Shown here: positions 5,857-6,078 of the stretch, in pieces
Numbering within the stretch: the first letter of the stretch is position 1
Layout of the letters: each line of letters begins with the position of its first letter
NCBI GenBank assembly: GCA_016935885.1
Contig: JAFGQA010000115.1
Location: 1 to 6,078, forward strand
Direction: 5' to 3'
DNA: 6,078 nucleotides
DNA from: Phycisphaerae bacterium
GTDB lineage: Bacteria; Planctomycetota; Phycisphaerae; UBA1845; UTPLA1
The notes under the pieces: generated by a model
Database searches by the model: none
The model's input: only the letters and a program-made list of their open reading frames with translations
What the model was told of the DNA's origin: nothing
Program-made: the position numbers and the translations under genes

Positions 5857-5928
5857 GCCACTGGCGGCTTGCCCGCCAGTGCCCGCACACGTGACGGACG
5901 CACGGGCAGACAAGCTGCCCGTGGCACC
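5857..5928 (+). repeat. R2 double-hairpin repeat, copy 2
   Basis: The left hairpin is CACTGGCGG (5859-5867), loop CTTGC, CCGCCAGTG (5873-5881). The right is CACGGGCAG (5901-5909), loop ACAAG, CTGCCCGTG (5915-5923). Both stems are perfect over 9 bp. The spacer is 19 bases, against 31 in copy 1, and is unrelated in sequence. Flanking TGC...GCACC is shared with the other copies. Differences from copy 1 preserve pairing: the eighth stem pair is A-T here where copy 1 has G-C on the right, and G-C here where copy 1 has A-T on the left. Confidence 0.75.
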
Positions 5929-6007
5929 CGTCGCTGGCAACTGTTCAAGCGTTACGCAGTCCAGCTTAGCGCTGTCGCACGAAGTGGATCGGCCTAGCAG
6001 CCTGTGG

Positions 6008-6043
6008 CAAAACTGTGGCACCGGCGTCTCGCCGGTGGTTTTC
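6008..6043 (+). repeat. R3 palindromic repeat, intact hairpin
   Basis: After CAAAACTGTGG comes CACCGGCG (6019-6026), loop TCT, CGCCGGTG (6030-6037), a perfect 8-bp stem. A run of four T follows on the plus strand (GTTTTCA). On the minus strand the stem is followed by CCACAGTTTTG. It could act as a weak bidirectional terminator for a gene right of the window, but the T-runs are short and displaced. The same leading sequence in two other places favours a dispersed repeat. Confidence 0.55.
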
Positions 6044-6078
6044 ACGGTCAGGAACGGCTTTTCCGAACGGCTGTTCTC

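Larger units (their letters stand above)
5388..6078. other. Non-coding, repeat-rich region upstream of the operon
   Basis: No gene is supported in these 691 bases. Short open frames on both strands mainly translate the repeats and show no domain. The contents are the operon's ribosome binding site, a possible -10 box, an R3 copy (5640-5675), R1 copy B (5771-5850), R2 copy 2 (5857-5928) and another R3 copy (6008-6043). 5480-5639 and 5676-5770 show nothing recognisable. GAACGGCT occurs twice at the right edge (6052-6059 and 6065-6072). No tRNA-like fold was found. Confidence 0.7.

Noticed and set aside
5676..5948. 90-codon minus-strand frame upstream of the operon
   Set aside because: Most of its length is translation of the R1 and R2 repeats; no ribosome binding site or domain was seen.
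6019..6037. Intrinsic terminator
   Set aside because: The stem is strong, but the T-run is only four bases and offset by GG, no gene on the plus strand ends before it, and the same leader recurs elsewhere as a repeat.

Overview
The window is GC-rich. It carries four protein genes, all on the minus strand, so the reading order runs from right to left. They sit between repeat-rich non-coding stretches. The type IV-prepilin-like secreted protein with a C-terminal 'H-Xn-DG'-type ending, together with the abundant palindromic intergenic repeats, suggests a member of the Planctomycetota, possibly Phycisphaerae. This is inferred from gene style only; no rRNA or other marker is present.

Layout, in transcription order. 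5388-6078 is non-coding upstream DNA with several palindromic repeats and a possible promoter. 3222-5387 encodes an exported prolyl oligopeptidase (S9A) with a complete catalytic triad. 6 bp later, 2250-3215 encodes a J-domain co-chaperone of the zinc-finger-less CbpA type. After a further 61 bp, 1760-2188 encodes a small unknown protein with a signal-like N-terminus, one transmembrane segment and an acidic, Gly/Asp-rich tail. These three look like one operon. 1226-1759 is a non-coding gap with a MITE-like palindromic element and a plausible promoter for the last gene. 305-1225 encodes the prepilin-like H-Xn-DG protein. 1-304 is again non-coding and repeat-bearing.

The genes are ordinary members of known families and do not form a recognisable new defence or biosynthetic system. 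The most unusual content is non-coding. Three palindromic repeat families (called R1, R2 and R3 here) recur in the intergenic DNA and are absent from the genes. R2 consists of two facing hairpins whose stems stay paired between copies through compensatory base changes. One R2 copy is enclosed by roughly 20-bp terminal inverted repeats, which makes it look like a small non-autonomous mobile element.
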